Counted from the stretch's first letter, positions 39,467-48,355 are shown. The stretch: DNA of 64,000 nt from Leptonema illini DSM 21528 (GCF_000243335.1 NZ_JH597773.1:2535684-2599683), one strand, 5' to 3'. Notes: generated by a model from the sequence alone, not told the origin. Made by a program: numbers and translations.

Positions 39467-39679
39467 ATGAAAAGCGATCAACAGATACGAAAAGAAGGTT
39501 TCGATATCCTCTTTAAGAACATGGACAATGTGGAGGCAGAGAGGTTTATTGCGCTCATCAACAGGGAGAGATTTGATTATACGAAATGGCGACAGCCTCT
39601 TTTTGAAGACATGACACCTGAAGAGATCATTCAGAAAGGGCAACAGTATGCAAAAGACCTTCGAAAGATCAAGACATAA
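39467..39679 (+). CDS. Small partner of the PIN protein, candidate antitoxin
   Basis: 70 residues, charged and mostly helical. The pattern IRKEGFDILFKN, VEAERFIALINRERFDYTKWRQ and LFEDMTPEEIIQKGQQYAKD recurs in short proteins encoded beside PIN toxins in many bacteria. It has no recognisable DNA-binding motif. The 2-nt gap to the PIN gene implies coupled translation. Antitoxin function is inferred from position; here the toxin-like gene comes first, opposite to usual vapBC order. Confidence 0.7.
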   Translation: MKSDQQIRKEGFDILFKNMDNVEAERFIALINRERFDYTKWRQPLFEDMTPEEIIQKGQQYAKDLRKIKT

Positions 39680-39717
39680 CCTTCTGATCATGCGATTCAA
39701 CAACTAAGAGCCGGTTC

Positions 39718-39757
39718 CGTCTCACCCCCCCAAAACAACCGACGGGAGGGTGAGACG
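39718..39757. terminator. Hairpin after the PIN/partner pair
   Basis: Perfect 10-bp stem CGTCTCACCC/GGGTGAGACG with a 20-nt loop, between the convergent partner gene and the outer-membrane protein gene. The tail TGTTCT is only partly U-rich. Confidence 0.6.
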
Positions 39758-39804
39758 TGTTCTAACAGGGAAAACCATGTATCGAAAACCGAAAAACCCA
39801 TAGC

Positions 39805-41409
39805 CTAAAACACGATGCCGGCCTCGATTCCGATGCCGCGAATATACCCCTCGGCTTCAGGATACGGAGCCGGATTCTTCATCTTTTCGAGCAGAAAAGG
39901 CGTGAGGTCGGGCTGGCCGCCGCTTGCAAGCGTTAACGCCGCATTCATCTTCTCCAGGCCGTTACCCGTGCGCATCTCGGCCGACGAAATGGTCAGATGT
40001 TCCTGTCTCATGCGTGCGAAAAGGCGGACGCGAATATCGTAAATGGTGATCGCATACCCGGCCTCCAGATCAAGACGGCGGGCATTCATCTCGGAGTTGC
40101 CTCTCACATGCGACTCCGAGATCAGCGGCGTGCCGCTGACGTCGATGATGGCCTTCTCTTCATGCTTCAGGTAACCTCCGCCTTTGCCGGCCGAGGCGAT
40201 GATACGCACGTCCAGTGCATGAATATCAAGAAACGGATACACATAGCCGACACCCAGATGAAGATAACCCGTTCCCTCGCTGTATTCGGTCGACGAATTA
40301 CGAAGCTGAATGCCATGAGCAGGGAAGAGCGGATTGACCGTACTCGGGTCAAGGCTTCCCGTCGTGTCCGTCTGTCGCAGACCGTTTTTCGCCGCCATGT
40401 GCGACGCAGAGAGTCCGCCACCGATCAGAAGATGCAGATGATCGAGATAGTTCTGCGTGAACGGATAGAGCTTCCAGAGCAGATCGTATTCGGCCGAACG
40501 CAGTCGCGGCGTGTCTTTCAACTCTATCGAATCAACGTGACTTGTATAGGGAAGATTCGTCACTCCATCAAAGACGCTGCCGATCGAGTTCTCCTGACCG
40601 AACACATAGTACGGCGAACCGTTTGCATCAAGATAACCGAACGTATGCACCCATCCCGTTCTGCTACGATGTCTGTGTGTTTCATAGCGCAGCTCGCGAA
40701 ATGCGGTAAAGGGAAGCTGCACGGCTCCAGGATCAGATACGGCATTAAAGGAAAGCCCGCCCTTGATTATGCGATTTGCATCGCCTACATACGGCAGCCG
40801 ACTGCCGTTACGCAGCACGGCCGACTGCATGGTATAACGCCCCGTACGCACGGTGAGTACCGATGTTGTGATCTCGTTCTCTTCTTCGAGCTGCTCCGTC
40901 GATTGATCGACCGATGCCTTCGATTCCTCAAGCTTGCGGGATTCTTCGGCTGCTTTACGCTGTTCCTCTTCGAGCCGCTTCGCCTCTTCGATGGCCTTAT
41001 TCCTGGCCTCCGCCTCGGCCGCTTCAGCGGCAAGCCTCTCGGCCTTTTTCTTCTCTTCGGCAAGCCGCACGGCCTCCGCTTCGGCCTTCTTCTTTTCTTC
41101 TGCAAGCCGCTGGCTTTCGGCGCGTTGCCTTGCGATCTCTGCATCGCGGGCAAGACGCCGGTTTCTCTCTTCGGTCTGTTTTACCGGATCGCCATATTCG
41201 ATACGCAGGATCTGCCCCTTCGGTAAGACCTGCCGCCCGCCTTCGCTAACAAGTGAGATGGTCGTGGCGCTCTGCGCATCGATCCGCCCGATCAGCATGC
41301 GGCCATCGCGCATGTAGACCATGTCGGCAAGAAGAGATGCCGGCAGAAGAAACAGGACGCAGAGGGCCCAGATTATTGTCGCAGGGTGAACGGATCGATT
41401 ATAGCGCAT
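39805..41409 (-). CDS. Exported coiled-coil plus beta-barrel protein
   Basis: About 534 residues. The Met at 41409 gives a clean signal peptide ending LPASLLA. Residues ~20-70 form a small beta module (VYMRDGRMLIGRIDAQSATTISL), followed by ~110 residues of coiled coil rich in A, E, K (repeated LAEEKKKAE units, DNA repeats at about 41040-41110). The C-terminal ~330 residues look like outer-membrane strands (TGYLHLGVGYVYPFLDI, IGIEAGIVF at the end). Spirochaetes have such OMPs, with the coiled coil in the periplasm. Function unknown. Confidence 0.7.
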   Translation of the reverse strand: MRYNRSVHPATIIWALCVLFLLPASLLADMVYMRDGRMLIGRIDAQSATTISLVSEGGRQVLPKGQILRIEYGDPVKQTEERNRRLARDAEIARQRAESQRLAEEKKKAEAEAVRLAEEKKKAERLAAEAAEAEARNKAIEEAKRLEEEQRKAAEESRKLEESKASVDQSTEQLEEENEITTSVLTVRTGRYTMQSAVLRNGSRLPYVGDANRIIKGGLSFNAVSDPGAVQLPFTAFRELRYETHRHRSRTGWVHTFGYLDANGSPYYVFGQENSIGSVFDGVTNLPYTSHVDSIELKDTPRLRSAEYDLLWKLYPFTQNYLDHLHLLIGGGLSASHMAAKNGLRQTDTTGSLDPSTVNPLFPAHGIQLRNSSTEYSEGTGYLHLGVGYVYPFLDIHALDVRIIASAGKGGGYLKHEEKAIIDVSGTPLISESHVRGNSEMNARRLDLEAGYAITIYDIRVRLFARMRQEHLTISSAEMRTGNGLEKMNAALTLASGGQPDLTPFLLEKMKNPAPYPEAEGYIRGIGIEAGIVF

Positions 41410-41555
41410 GTTGCATTCTGAAATTCCGTCCAGAAAATGCCAGTGCTTTTTGAATTTTTTCGCCAGAACGCCCATGCCTTCTCGCCATCATTCTCAGGAA
41501 AGGATCTGTAAAATGAAATTGACGCTGCAAAAGAGAACAGTTTCCGTTCCACCCC

Positions 41556-42314
41556 ATGAAACGATTGTCTCTTCTCATCGCCGTGCTTTTTGCGATCTCG
41601 CTCTGCCAGTGCAAAAAAGACGACCCCGCCCCCGAAAAACGAACAGATGTTCTTTATACGGCATACGTTGATACGCCATCCGGGCTTCGCATGCGAACGC
41701 AGATCGGCGGAGAGGTGATCAGCACTCTTTCTGATACGGCGGAGCTGCTTGTTCTTGAAGAGGGCAAAGAAGAAACCATCGACGACCAGCCTGGAAAGTG
41801 GCTGCGCGTGGAGGCCGAAGGCAGCGAAGGCTGGGTCTTTGGCGGTTTTACCTCGGCCAACCGACCCGACGTGCAGACAAGCGGCCGGCTCATGGTACGC
41901 AACGTTCATATCGATGATCCACGCGTCCAACCGCATAACTCCATCACCGTATATCTGGCGCAGGGCGGAAAGTGGATGCCCTATTCCTCCATCTTTCCCG
42001 GCGACGGCAATGGATCCTTTGGTTATCCGTCGCATACCGTCTCGCTTGCCGATATCGACAATTCCGGAACGCCCGACATCATCGTCAGCGGAGACTGCTG
42101 CGGCAACGGATTTGTAAGTGTTGTTCTGTCGAATGCTGACGGATCTCTGAGCACAGGCACCTCTATCGAAGGCTGCGAGCAGGGAATGGCAGATCAGTGC
42201 AAGGGCATACCTCAGGTGCAGTCGACCGGCGCCTGCGATCAGACGATCATAAGCATGGGCGAAAGCAGATACGCCTACTCCTGTAATACCGGCACGTTTA
42301 TTGAGGCGCAATAG
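41556..42314 (+). CDS. SH3-domain lipoprotein
   Basis: 252 residues. Relaxed lipobox FAISLCQC (Cys19 or Cys17). Residues ~35-105 resemble a bacterial SH3 domain (GLRMRTQIGGEVISTL, then KWLRVEAEGSEGWVFGGFT). The rest is beta-rich and has a DIDNSGTPDIIVSGD segment like an FG-GAP/calcium-binding blade. Probably outer-membrane or surface exposed. Divergent from the coiled-coil/barrel gene about 145 nt away. Confidence 0.75.
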   Translation: MKRLSLLIAVLFAISLCQCKKDDPAPEKRTDVLYTAYVDTPSGLRMRTQIGGEVISTLSDTAELLVLEEGKEETIDDQPGKWLRVEAEGSEGWVFGGFTSANRPDVQTSGRLMVRNVHIDDPRVQPHNSITVYLAQGGKWMPYSSIFPGDGNGSFGYPSHTVSLADIDNSGTPDIIVSGDCCGNGFVSVVLSNADGSLSTGTSIEGCEQGMADQCKGIPQVQSTGACDQTIISMGESRYAYSCNTGTFIEAQ

Positions 42315-42360
42315 GCCATTCTCTGGAGCAGCAGCAAAAGCAATCCGGGGGGCCGGCCTT

Positions 42361-42783
42361 CTATTTCAGATCTTTCTTTAGAAAGATGCAGTCATACCCC
42401 TCCGGATAATCATGGATGCGGCCGAACTCCGAATATGCCAGCCGGGTATAAAAGGCCGGCGCCTGAAAGCCGAAACTGTAGCCGAAGATGACTGTGCATC
42501 GATGCTGTCTTGCCAGCTCTTCCACTCGCTCAAGCATCTGCGTGCCCAGGCCGGCCGAGCGGTGTTTCTCGTCGACATAGAGATACTGTAAGTTGCATCC
42601 GCGAAAGAAGATGTAGGCCATGAAGGCGGCGATCAGAGTATCGCCCTCTTTCAGAAGCCCTGCATAAAAAGCCGTCTCTTGCATATCTGCGCGGGCCAGC
42701 CGCGCCAGTCCAACTTCGTGCAGACGCCTCCAGAGGTCGGCGACCAGCTCTTCGTCGGGCGATGAGATGAGTTCGAACTTCAT
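42361..42783 (-). CDS. GNAT family acetyltransferase
   Basis: About 140 residues from the Met at 42783, where similarity to the fold begins (KFELISSPDEELVADLWRRLHE). The acetyl-CoA loop is AGLGTQMLERVEELARQH preceded by LQYLYVDEKHRSAG, and the C-terminal FYTRLAYSEFGRI is typical. Substrate unknown. A longer frame to 42870 exists without a clear RBS. Confidence 0.8.
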   Translation of the reverse strand: MKFELISSPDEELVADLWRRLHEVGLARLARADMQETAFYAGLLKEGDTLIAAFMAYIFFRGCNLQYLYVDEKHRSAGLGTQMLERVEELARQHRCTVIFGYSFGFQAPAFYTRLAYSEFGRIHDYPEGYDCIFLKKDLK

Positions 42784-42972
42784 AGCAAGAAGAAGCGGCA
42801 CATATAGCGGAACGGCGAACGTTCCTTTTCCTTCACTCAATCCCCCCTCTCTGGAACCTGCCATTTGCATCGATTCGATACATGAGCTTTTCTTCTTATA
42901 GATCTATGCGAATCACTCCATCAGAATACAGCCGCCCGCTCTGATACCGTCGCCTCGCCGCAGTCGCATGCT

Positions 42973-44343
42973 TCAACCTAAGCTCACATATTCCTCGATG
43001 TCAATCGCTTCAAGGAATTCCATATCGTGACTGATTACGATCAGAGCTCCTTTATAAGCAAGCAGGGCTCGCTCCAGCTCTTCCCGGGCGCGTTGATCGA
43101 GATCGTTCGTAGGCTCGTCGAAAAGCAGCAGGTCGGCCTTGCAGGCGAAGGCCATCGCAAGGGCCAGGCGCATGCGCTCGCCTCCGCTTAACGATGCGAT
43201 CGGGCGTCGCTGGATCTCACCCGGAAACCCGGATGCGGCAAGAAGCGTGCGGGCGTCAGGGCCTTGATAGTGAGCGGTAAAAAACTCTACGACGCTCTGC
43301 GAGAACGGCGCAAGCAGGCTCAGCTGCTGATCCAGTAAAAGCGGATGTCGCGCCTGACCGATGATCTCGCCCGAGGCGATATGACGGCCGAACAGGATCG
43401 CCCCGGCTAACGTCGACTTGCCCGAACCGCACGGACCGACGACGGCGATACGCGAGTCGGCCCGCACGGTGAACGAGAGGCTGCTCGCATTACCGCGACT
43501 TAACTGTAACTGCTGCACGGTGATCAGCGGCCTCGATGAGAGAGACGATCCCCCTTGCGGACGCAGATCAAGCGGCCTGCCCTGCGCCAGACGCCGCTCC
43601 TTTGCCTCAGCGGCGCTTGCCTCGGCCTCATGCAGAAGACGTTTATGATGCGTCTCAAGCCGGGCCTTCGTATGATCCGCTCTGTTGCGCTGCATATTCA
43701 CAAGCGACTTCGGATTCTTCTGCGTTCGGTTCACCGCCTCTGCGTGATTGCGACGCGAAACCTGACGGGCCACAGAGGTCTCAAGCCGGCGCTGCGCCGA
43801 AGCGGCCCGGCGATCGAGACGCTCCGCCTCGCGAAGACGGGCCTCGGCTTCAAGACGACGCTGCTCCTGATAGAGCTGCCATCCGCCTCCGTATTCTTCA
43901 AGGCGGCCGGCCTCCAGATGCGCGATACGGTCGGCCTCGCGAAGCAAACGACGATCATGACTGACGACAAGCAGCGCCCCCTTGAAGCGTCGTAGCAGGG
44001 CAAGCAGTCGCCGGAACGACGGCGTATCAAGATGGTTCGTCGGTTCATCAAGCAGTAGCAGATCGGGCTGTGCACGCATCAGCGCTTCGATCCGTTTCGC
44101 GCGTAACTCGCCGGCGCTGGCTTGCTCGAACGTCTGCATGTCCGATTCAAACGGATCAGAATCCGACTGAAATAGCAGCTCACAGTGCAGACCACGTCGC
44201 TGCGCCTCTTCTTTCAGAAGAGAGAGAAGCGTTGTTTTACCGGCGCCGTTCGGGCCGGTCAGGCAGATAAGCCGCCCTTCTACGAGAGACAGATGTAGAT
44301 TAGAAAAGAGCGCACCGGCGCTCAGGCTGGAAAATGAAATCAT
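42973..44343 (-). CDS. ABC-F family ATPase (short form)
   Basis: 456 residues, two ABC cassettes and no membrane segment. Cassette 1: GPNGAGKTT, a degenerate signature SAGE, LLLLDEPTNHLD. A long charged linker (~165-265) joins cassette 2: GPCGSGKST, LSGGERMRLAL, LLLFDEPTNDLD. It is shorter than the common 520-650 residues. ABC-F proteins act on the ribosome; some give resistance to drugs, others are housekeeping. A strong promoter and ~190-nt leader with an upstream ORF precede it, a layout seen for drug-inducible members. Confidence 0.85.
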   Translation of the reverse strand: MISFSSLSAGALFSNLHLSLVEGRLICLTGPNGAGKTTLLSLLKEEAQRRGLHCELLFQSDSDPFESDMQTFEQASAGELRAKRIEALMRAQPDLLLLDEPTNHLDTPSFRRLLALLRRFKGALLVVSHDRRLLREADRIAHLEAGRLEEYGGGWQLYQEQRRLEAEARLREAERLDRRAASAQRRLETSVARQVSRRNHAEAVNRTQKNPKSLVNMQRNRADHTKARLETHHKRLLHEAEASAAEAKERRLAQGRPLDLRPQGGSSLSSRPLITVQQLQLSRGNASSLSFTVRADSRIAVVGPCGSGKSTLAGAILFGRHIASGEIIGQARHPLLLDQQLSLLAPFSQSVVEFFTAHYQGPDARTLLAASGFPGEIQRRPIASLSGGERMRLALAMAFACKADLLLFDEPTNDLDQRAREELERALLAYKGALIVISHDMEFLEAIDIEEYVSLG

Positions 44344-44443
44344 GCAAAACCTCCGGATTCATTGCGAGCCAGCTTCGAAAAGAGGCTCTGAGACTTCTCG
44401 TGACGAACGACAGAGGCGCATGGAAGCGTACAATGACTTGCAT
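44300..44443 (-). CDS. Candidate leader ORF upstream of the ABC-F gene (47 codons)
   Basis: ATG at 44443, stop TAA at 44302-44300, overlapping the first 44 nt of the ABC-F gene in another frame. It begins MQVIVRFHAPLSF and includes RSLRASFRSWL. Its start codon lies in the loop of a perfect TGACTT-N6-AAGTCA hairpin (44434-44451). There is no strong Shine-Dalgarno, so translation is uncertain. Confidence 0.25.
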   Translation of the reverse strand: MQVIVRFHAPLSFVTRSLRASFRSWLAMNPEVLHDFIFQPERRCALF

Positions 44444-44536
44444 AAAAGTCAAAGGCGTTCCCACTCAGTCGTTCGCAGAAATCGGGATATAGAATCGTTC
44501 AGTTTCGCATAAAGGAGCCTTTGCGGGCTCACCCTG

Positions 44537-44564
44537 AGTATAGCCGACGGAAGTTCAAAGTCAA
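44537..44564 (-). promoter_or_regulatory. Sigma-70-type promoter of the ABC-F gene
   Basis: Minus strand TTGACT (44564-44559), 16-nt spacer, TATACT (44542-44537). Start of transcription expected near 44530, leaving a ~190-nt untranslated leader. Confidence 0.75.
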
Positions 44565-44699
44565 GGCATTTTACAGTTGCAGCCTCGACCGCTTCTCTGT
44601 AAGCTCGTAGCAGGCCTTTTGCCTTCTTGTGGGAGCTCCGCCCTTTTCATGCCTCCTGGCGGGCCCCCATTCGGGAAAAAACAAACGGAAGTTTTTTGT

Positions 44700-44729
44700 T
44701 TGACGAAATGCGGCATCGTGCGATAGCAC
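44700..44729 (+). promoter_or_regulatory. Candidate promoter of the FAD dehydrogenase operon
   Basis: TTGACG at 44700-44705 and, 18 nt later, TAGCAC at 44724-44729. The -10 is weak. The palindrome at 44735-44748 would cover the transcription start. Confidence 0.4.
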
Positions 44730-44734
44730 ATTAC

Positions 44735-44748
44735 AGACTGATCGGTCT
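44735..44748. promoter_or_regulatory. TetR-type operator-like palindrome
   Basis: AGACTGA/TCGGTCT: 7+7 bp with one T-G pair, of the ACxGAxCGGT-like style recognised by many TetR regulators. It lies 55 bp before the FAD dehydrogenase ATG, and a TetR gene lies in the same block downstream. Confidence 0.5.
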
Positions 44749-44802
44749 TTAAGTTTACGTTAACGGCAGGATCGACGGCAGAACAGAAAGAGAGGTTCCC
44801 AG

Positions 44803-46428
44803 ATGGGAGATGCGAAAGACAGAAGGTATCGAGCAGACGTCGTCATTGTCGGAGCAGGCCTTGCCGGGCTCGCAGCGGCGTCAGAGCTGCTGGATCAGAA
44901 CAAGAACGTTCTTATAATAGAGAGAGATCTTCCCGAACATCTCGGCGGCCTTGCAAAGCTTTCGTTCGGAGGCGTCTGCATGGTCGGCACGCCTTACCAG
45001 AAGAAGACCGGCATCGCCGATTCGGCAGAGTTAGCCATGACGGACTGGTTCCGATACGGCGAGATTCCCGAATCGGAGCACTGGCCGCGTCGCTGGGTGG
45101 AGAAATACGTCAACGAATCCGACAGGTGGATCTACTCGTATCTGAACGGTATCGGCGTGAAGTTTTTGCCCGTTGTGAACTGGCCGGAACGCGGCATGTT
45201 CGTGCGCGGCAATTCCGTGCCGCGGTGGCATATCGCCTGGGGCACGGGGTATGGCATCATCGAACAGGTGGTGAAGCATCTTTTCTCCCATCAAAACTCA
45301 AACAAGCTGCGCATCGAATACGGCCATCGCGTCGAAGAGCTGATCCGCGAGGCGGATGGCATCGGCTGCCGCGGAGCGCTCGAAAAAGACGTTCCAGACG
45401 CCGGCACAGCCTTCGTCGCCACAGGCGATGCATTGATCATCGCCGCCGGAGGCATCTGCGGAGGCGATCTTTCCTATCTACGAACAAAGTGGAGCGACGC
45501 TCCGAAGCGACTGCTAAACGGCTCGCACCGTTACGCGGACGGTACGGTACACGAGGCGGCCTCACGCTTTGGAGCGAATCTGACGCATCTTGAGAAGCAG
45601 TGGCACTATGCCGCCGGCATCGCCACAAAAGAGCCCATCGTTCCGCATCATGGATTGAGTCTTGTGCCTCCTCGCTCCGCCCTGTGGGTGAACGCACATG
45701 GCGACCGTATCGGGCCGCATCCGAACGTCGGTTATACGGACACGCATTATCTGGTGCAGAACATCCTGAAAGAACCGGGCAGCTTCTCGTATCAGGTGAT
45801 GAACTATAAGATCGCCATCAAAGAACTGGCCGTTTCGGGAAGCGAACACATGACGGCCTTTCGTAACAAGAGCAAGCTCGGCCTGATCAAAGGCCTGCTG
45901 TTCGGGAACAAAGCGCTTCTTGAAAGACTCAAACGCGAATCTGACGACGTCTTTATCGCCGGCTCGATAGAGGAGCTTGTTGCTTCTATCAATGCCGTCG
46001 AGAAAGAATATACGATGGATAAAGCGAAGCTGACGGGTGCGATCCGTCAATTCGACGCCGAGATCGAACGCGGAGAAAAATATATAGGAGACGAGCAGCT
46101 GCGGCGTATGTTGAATCATCGCACTTACAGGGGTGATCGCATGCGCATGAGCTGGATGCAGAAGATCGACGACGCGAAGGCGTATCCGCTTGTGGCCTTT
46201 CGCGAGAGCATCCTTTCGCGAAAAAGCCTGGGCGGCATTCAGACGGATCTTCAGAGCCGCGTGCTTGATAAGAGCGGCGAGCCGATTCCGGGGTTATACG
46301 CCGCCGGCGAGGCGGCCGGATACGGCGGAGGCGGCATCCACGGGATGCGATCCCTTGAAGGGACGTTCCTTGGAGGCTGCATCATTACAGGAAGAGTGGC
46401 CGGCAACACGGCAGGGGGAAGACAATGA
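44803..46428 (+). CDS. FAD-binding dehydrogenase (KstD/fumarate-reductase-like flavoprotein)
   Basis: 541 residues. Dinucleotide motif VVIVGAGLAGLAAASELL (about 14-31) and ER at strand end; HLGGLAKLSFGGVCMVGTP follows. The C-terminal FAD site is GLYAAGEAAGYGGGGIHGMRSLEGTFLGGCIITGRVAG. It resembles the mycobacterial Rv0785 group of FAD-binding dehydrogenases related to 3-ketosteroid dehydrogenases; the substrate is unknown. It overlaps the ThDP enzyme gene by 4 nt. Confidence 0.85.
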   Translation: MGDAKDRRYRADVVIVGAGLAGLAAASELLDQNKNVLIIERDLPEHLGGLAKLSFGGVCMVGTPYQKKTGIADSAELAMTDWFRYGEIPESEHWPRRWVEKYVNESDRWIYSYLNGIGVKFLPVVNWPERGMFVRGNSVPRWHIAWGTGYGIIEQVVKHLFSHQNSNKLRIEYGHRVEELIREADGIGCRGALEKDVPDAGTAFVATGDALIIAAGGICGGDLSYLRTKWSDAPKRLLNGSHRYADGTVHEAASRFGANLTHLEKQWHYAAGIATKEPIVPHHGLSLVPPRSALWVNAHGDRIGPHPNVGYTDTHYLVQNILKEPGSFSYQVMNYKIAIKELAVSGSEHMTAFRNKSKLGLIKGLLFGNKALLERLKRESDDVFIAGSIEELVASINAVEKEYTMDKAKLTGAIRQFDAEIERGEKYIGDEQLRRMLNHRTYRGDRMRMSWMQKIDDAKAYPLVAFRESILSRKSLGGIQTDLQSRVLDKSGEPIPGLYAAGEAAGYGGGGIHGMRSLEGTFLGGCIITGRVAGNTAGGRQ

Positions 46429-48182
46429 GCACGACGAAAATAAAAGGCGGCAACCTTACAGGCGCCTATCTTGCGCGTTATGCGCTCGAACAGCTTCCGG
46501 TGAAGCACGTATTCGGCATCCCGGGCGTTCATAATACGGAGCTGTACGACGAAATCAACAAATCCGAAAAGATCGAGCCGATCCTCGTCACGCATGAAGG
46601 CGGCGGTGCGTTTATGGCCGACGGCATCAGCCGCACCTCTGACGAGATCGGTACTCTCTTAATCGTGCCCGCCGCCGGAACGACGCATGCGATGAGCGGC
46701 ATCGGCGAGGCCTTCCTCGACGGCATTCCGATGCTTGTCATCTCGGGCGGCATCCGCAGCGATATTCCGGTTTCGTATCAGCTGCACGAACTTGATCTTC
46801 CGCGCCTGCTTTCGTCGATTACGAAGTTTGCAAAGCGCGTCGAGCGTCATGATCAGATCGTCCCGACGATCTTTGAGGCCTACCGGCATGCGGTTTCGGG
46901 CGAGCCCGGCCCCGTTTTCGTCGAGATTCCGGTGAACATACAGCTCTTTAAAGGCGAGGTCGCCGAGCTTCCCGTCTATCAGGATCTGCCGGCACAGCCC
47001 GCTCCGTCTGACGCCGACCTTGATCGCGCCGTAGACCTTCTTCTGAAGTCGAAACAGCCGGGGCTCTTTCTCGGATGGGGAGCGAAAGGCGCCCGTGAGG
47101 CGGCCATTCAGATCGCCGATCTGCTTGGAGCGCCCGTATCGACGACGCTACAGGGGTTAACCGTATTCCCGGCCGACCATCCGATGCATACGGGCATGGG
47201 ATTCGGAGCGCATTCGGTGCCGGCAGCCGAGAACGCCTTCGCCGACGTGGACTGCATGCTTGCCGTCGGTACGCGCTTCGCCGAGATTCCGACGGGAAGC
47301 TTCGGCGCGAAAGTGCCCGAGAATCTGATCCACGTCGACATCAACTCACAGGTCTTTCATCGCAACCATCGCGCGAAGGTAGCCCTGCACGGCGATTCAG
47401 CCATCGTACTGAACGCCCTGCTCGAACGCTTGAAAAAGGCGTCGGTTTCTTCGACAGATCGCCATGAGAAAAAGGCGGCACAGATCGCCCGCGATAAGGC
47501 CGCCTATTATAAAGAATGGGAGGCGCATCGTAACGAACGCGTGAATCCGTATCTGTTTTTTCGCGAGCTGAAAAGCAAGGCCGATAAAGACATGCTTATG
47601 GTCGTCGATGACGGCAACCATACGTTCTTGAGCGCCGAGCTCTTTCCGGTGACGCATCCGGTCGGATTCATCTCGCCCACCGACTTCAACTGTATGGGCT
47701 ACAGCGTCCCGGCCGCCATCGGCGCGAAGCTTGCCTCTCCGTCAAGACAGGTCGTTTCGATCGTAGGGGACGGAGCCTTCTTGATGACAGGACTTGAGAT
47801 CATCACCGCCTCTTCGCACGGACTGGGCGTCACCTATTTCGTCTTTTATGACGGAGAGCTTTCGCAGATCTCACAGGGACAGGAGATCCCCTACAACCGT
47901 AAAACATGCACTGTGCTCGGCAACATCCGCCTCAAGGGCATTGCCGACGCCACCGGCGCCGCCTATGTCGAACTGAACTCCAACGAAGAGATCGGATCAA
48001 AGATCGAAGAGGCGTTGCGCATCGCCGAAAGCGGTCGTCCCGTTATCGTCGACGTAAAGATCGACTACAGCAAACGTACGCGCTTTACAAAAGGCGTCGT
48101 TGGAACGGTTCTCAAGCGGTTCCCGATCGGCGATAAGTTCCGCTTTATCGGGCGAGCACTCTGGCGAAAACTGACAGGTTAA
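46425..48182 (+). CDS. Thiamine diphosphate-dependent enzyme, acetolactate synthase-like
   Basis: 585 residues with three ThDP domains: N-terminal PYR part with activating Glu58 in VTHEGGGAFMADG, central NAD/FAD-like domain (LFLGWGAKGAREAA), and C-terminal PP part with Asp449 in IVGDGAFLM and, 27 residues later, Asp476 in FYDGELSQI as Mg2+ ligands. It belongs to the broad ALS/decarboxylase group but is not clearly IlvB. It may act with the flavoenzyme on a ketoacid or acyl intermediate. It ends before a strong terminator. Confidence 0.85.
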   Translation: MSTTKIKGGNLTGAYLARYALEQLPVKHVFGIPGVHNTELYDEINKSEKIEPILVTHEGGGAFMADGISRTSDEIGTLLIVPAAGTTHAMSGIGEAFLDGIPMLVISGGIRSDIPVSYQLHELDLPRLLSSITKFAKRVERHDQIVPTIFEAYRHAVSGEPGPVFVEIPVNIQLFKGEVAELPVYQDLPAQPAPSDADLDRAVDLLLKSKQPGLFLGWGAKGAREAAIQIADLLGAPVSTTLQGLTVFPADHPMHTGMGFGAHSVPAAENAFADVDCMLAVGTRFAEIPTGSFGAKVPENLIHVDINSQVFHRNHRAKVALHGDSAIVLNALLERLKKASVSSTDRHEKKAAQIARDKAAYYKEWEAHRNERVNPYLFFRELKSKADKDMLMVVDDGNHTFLSAELFPVTHPVGFISPTDFNCMGYSVPAAIGAKLASPSRQVVSIVGDGAFLMTGLEIITASSHGLGVTYFVFYDGELSQISQGQEIPYNRKTCTVLGNIRLKGIADATGAAYVELNSNEEIGSKIEEALRIAESGRPVIVDVKIDYSKRTRFTKGVVGTVLKRFPIGDKFRFIGRALWRKLTG

Positions 48183-48229
48183 TCAGGGCAAGATAGCCTT
48201 GCATTCTCGACTCTCACAATCGAGCGAGC

Positions 48230-48268
48230 AAAGGCGGTCGGATTTTTTTCGGCCGCTTTCTTTTTTTT
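48230..48268 (+). terminator. Terminator after the FAD/ThDP operon
   Basis: Stem GCGGTCG/CGGCCGC (flanked by AAA/TTT) around a T-rich 9-nt loop, then a run of eight T at 48261-48268. A weaker CTCGA/TCGAG hairpin precedes it. This argues against the GTG at 48272 as start of the next gene. Confidence 0.85.
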
Positions 48269-48355
48269 CTGGTGCAATCCGCGTTCATAGATCAAGCTGA
48301 GAAAAAACGTGCTCGCAGCGAAAGCAAAGCACTTGAACGACACGGTGCGGACTTG

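Noticed and set aside
41040-41110. Short tandem DNA repeats, possible CRISPR or minisatellite
   Set aside because: They encode LAEEKKKAE coiled-coil units in frame; there are no spacers.
39997-41226. 409-codon open frame antisense to the coiled-coil/barrel gene
   Set aside because: Composition is basic and low-complexity, as expected for the reverse of a Glu/Lys-rich coiled coil.
47766-47854. Apparent loss of the Asn Mg2+ ligand in the ThDP enzyme (FYDG instead of NN)
   Set aside because: Spacing puts Asp476 at the ligand position, a substitution also found in other ThDP enzymes, so it is not evidence of inactivation.
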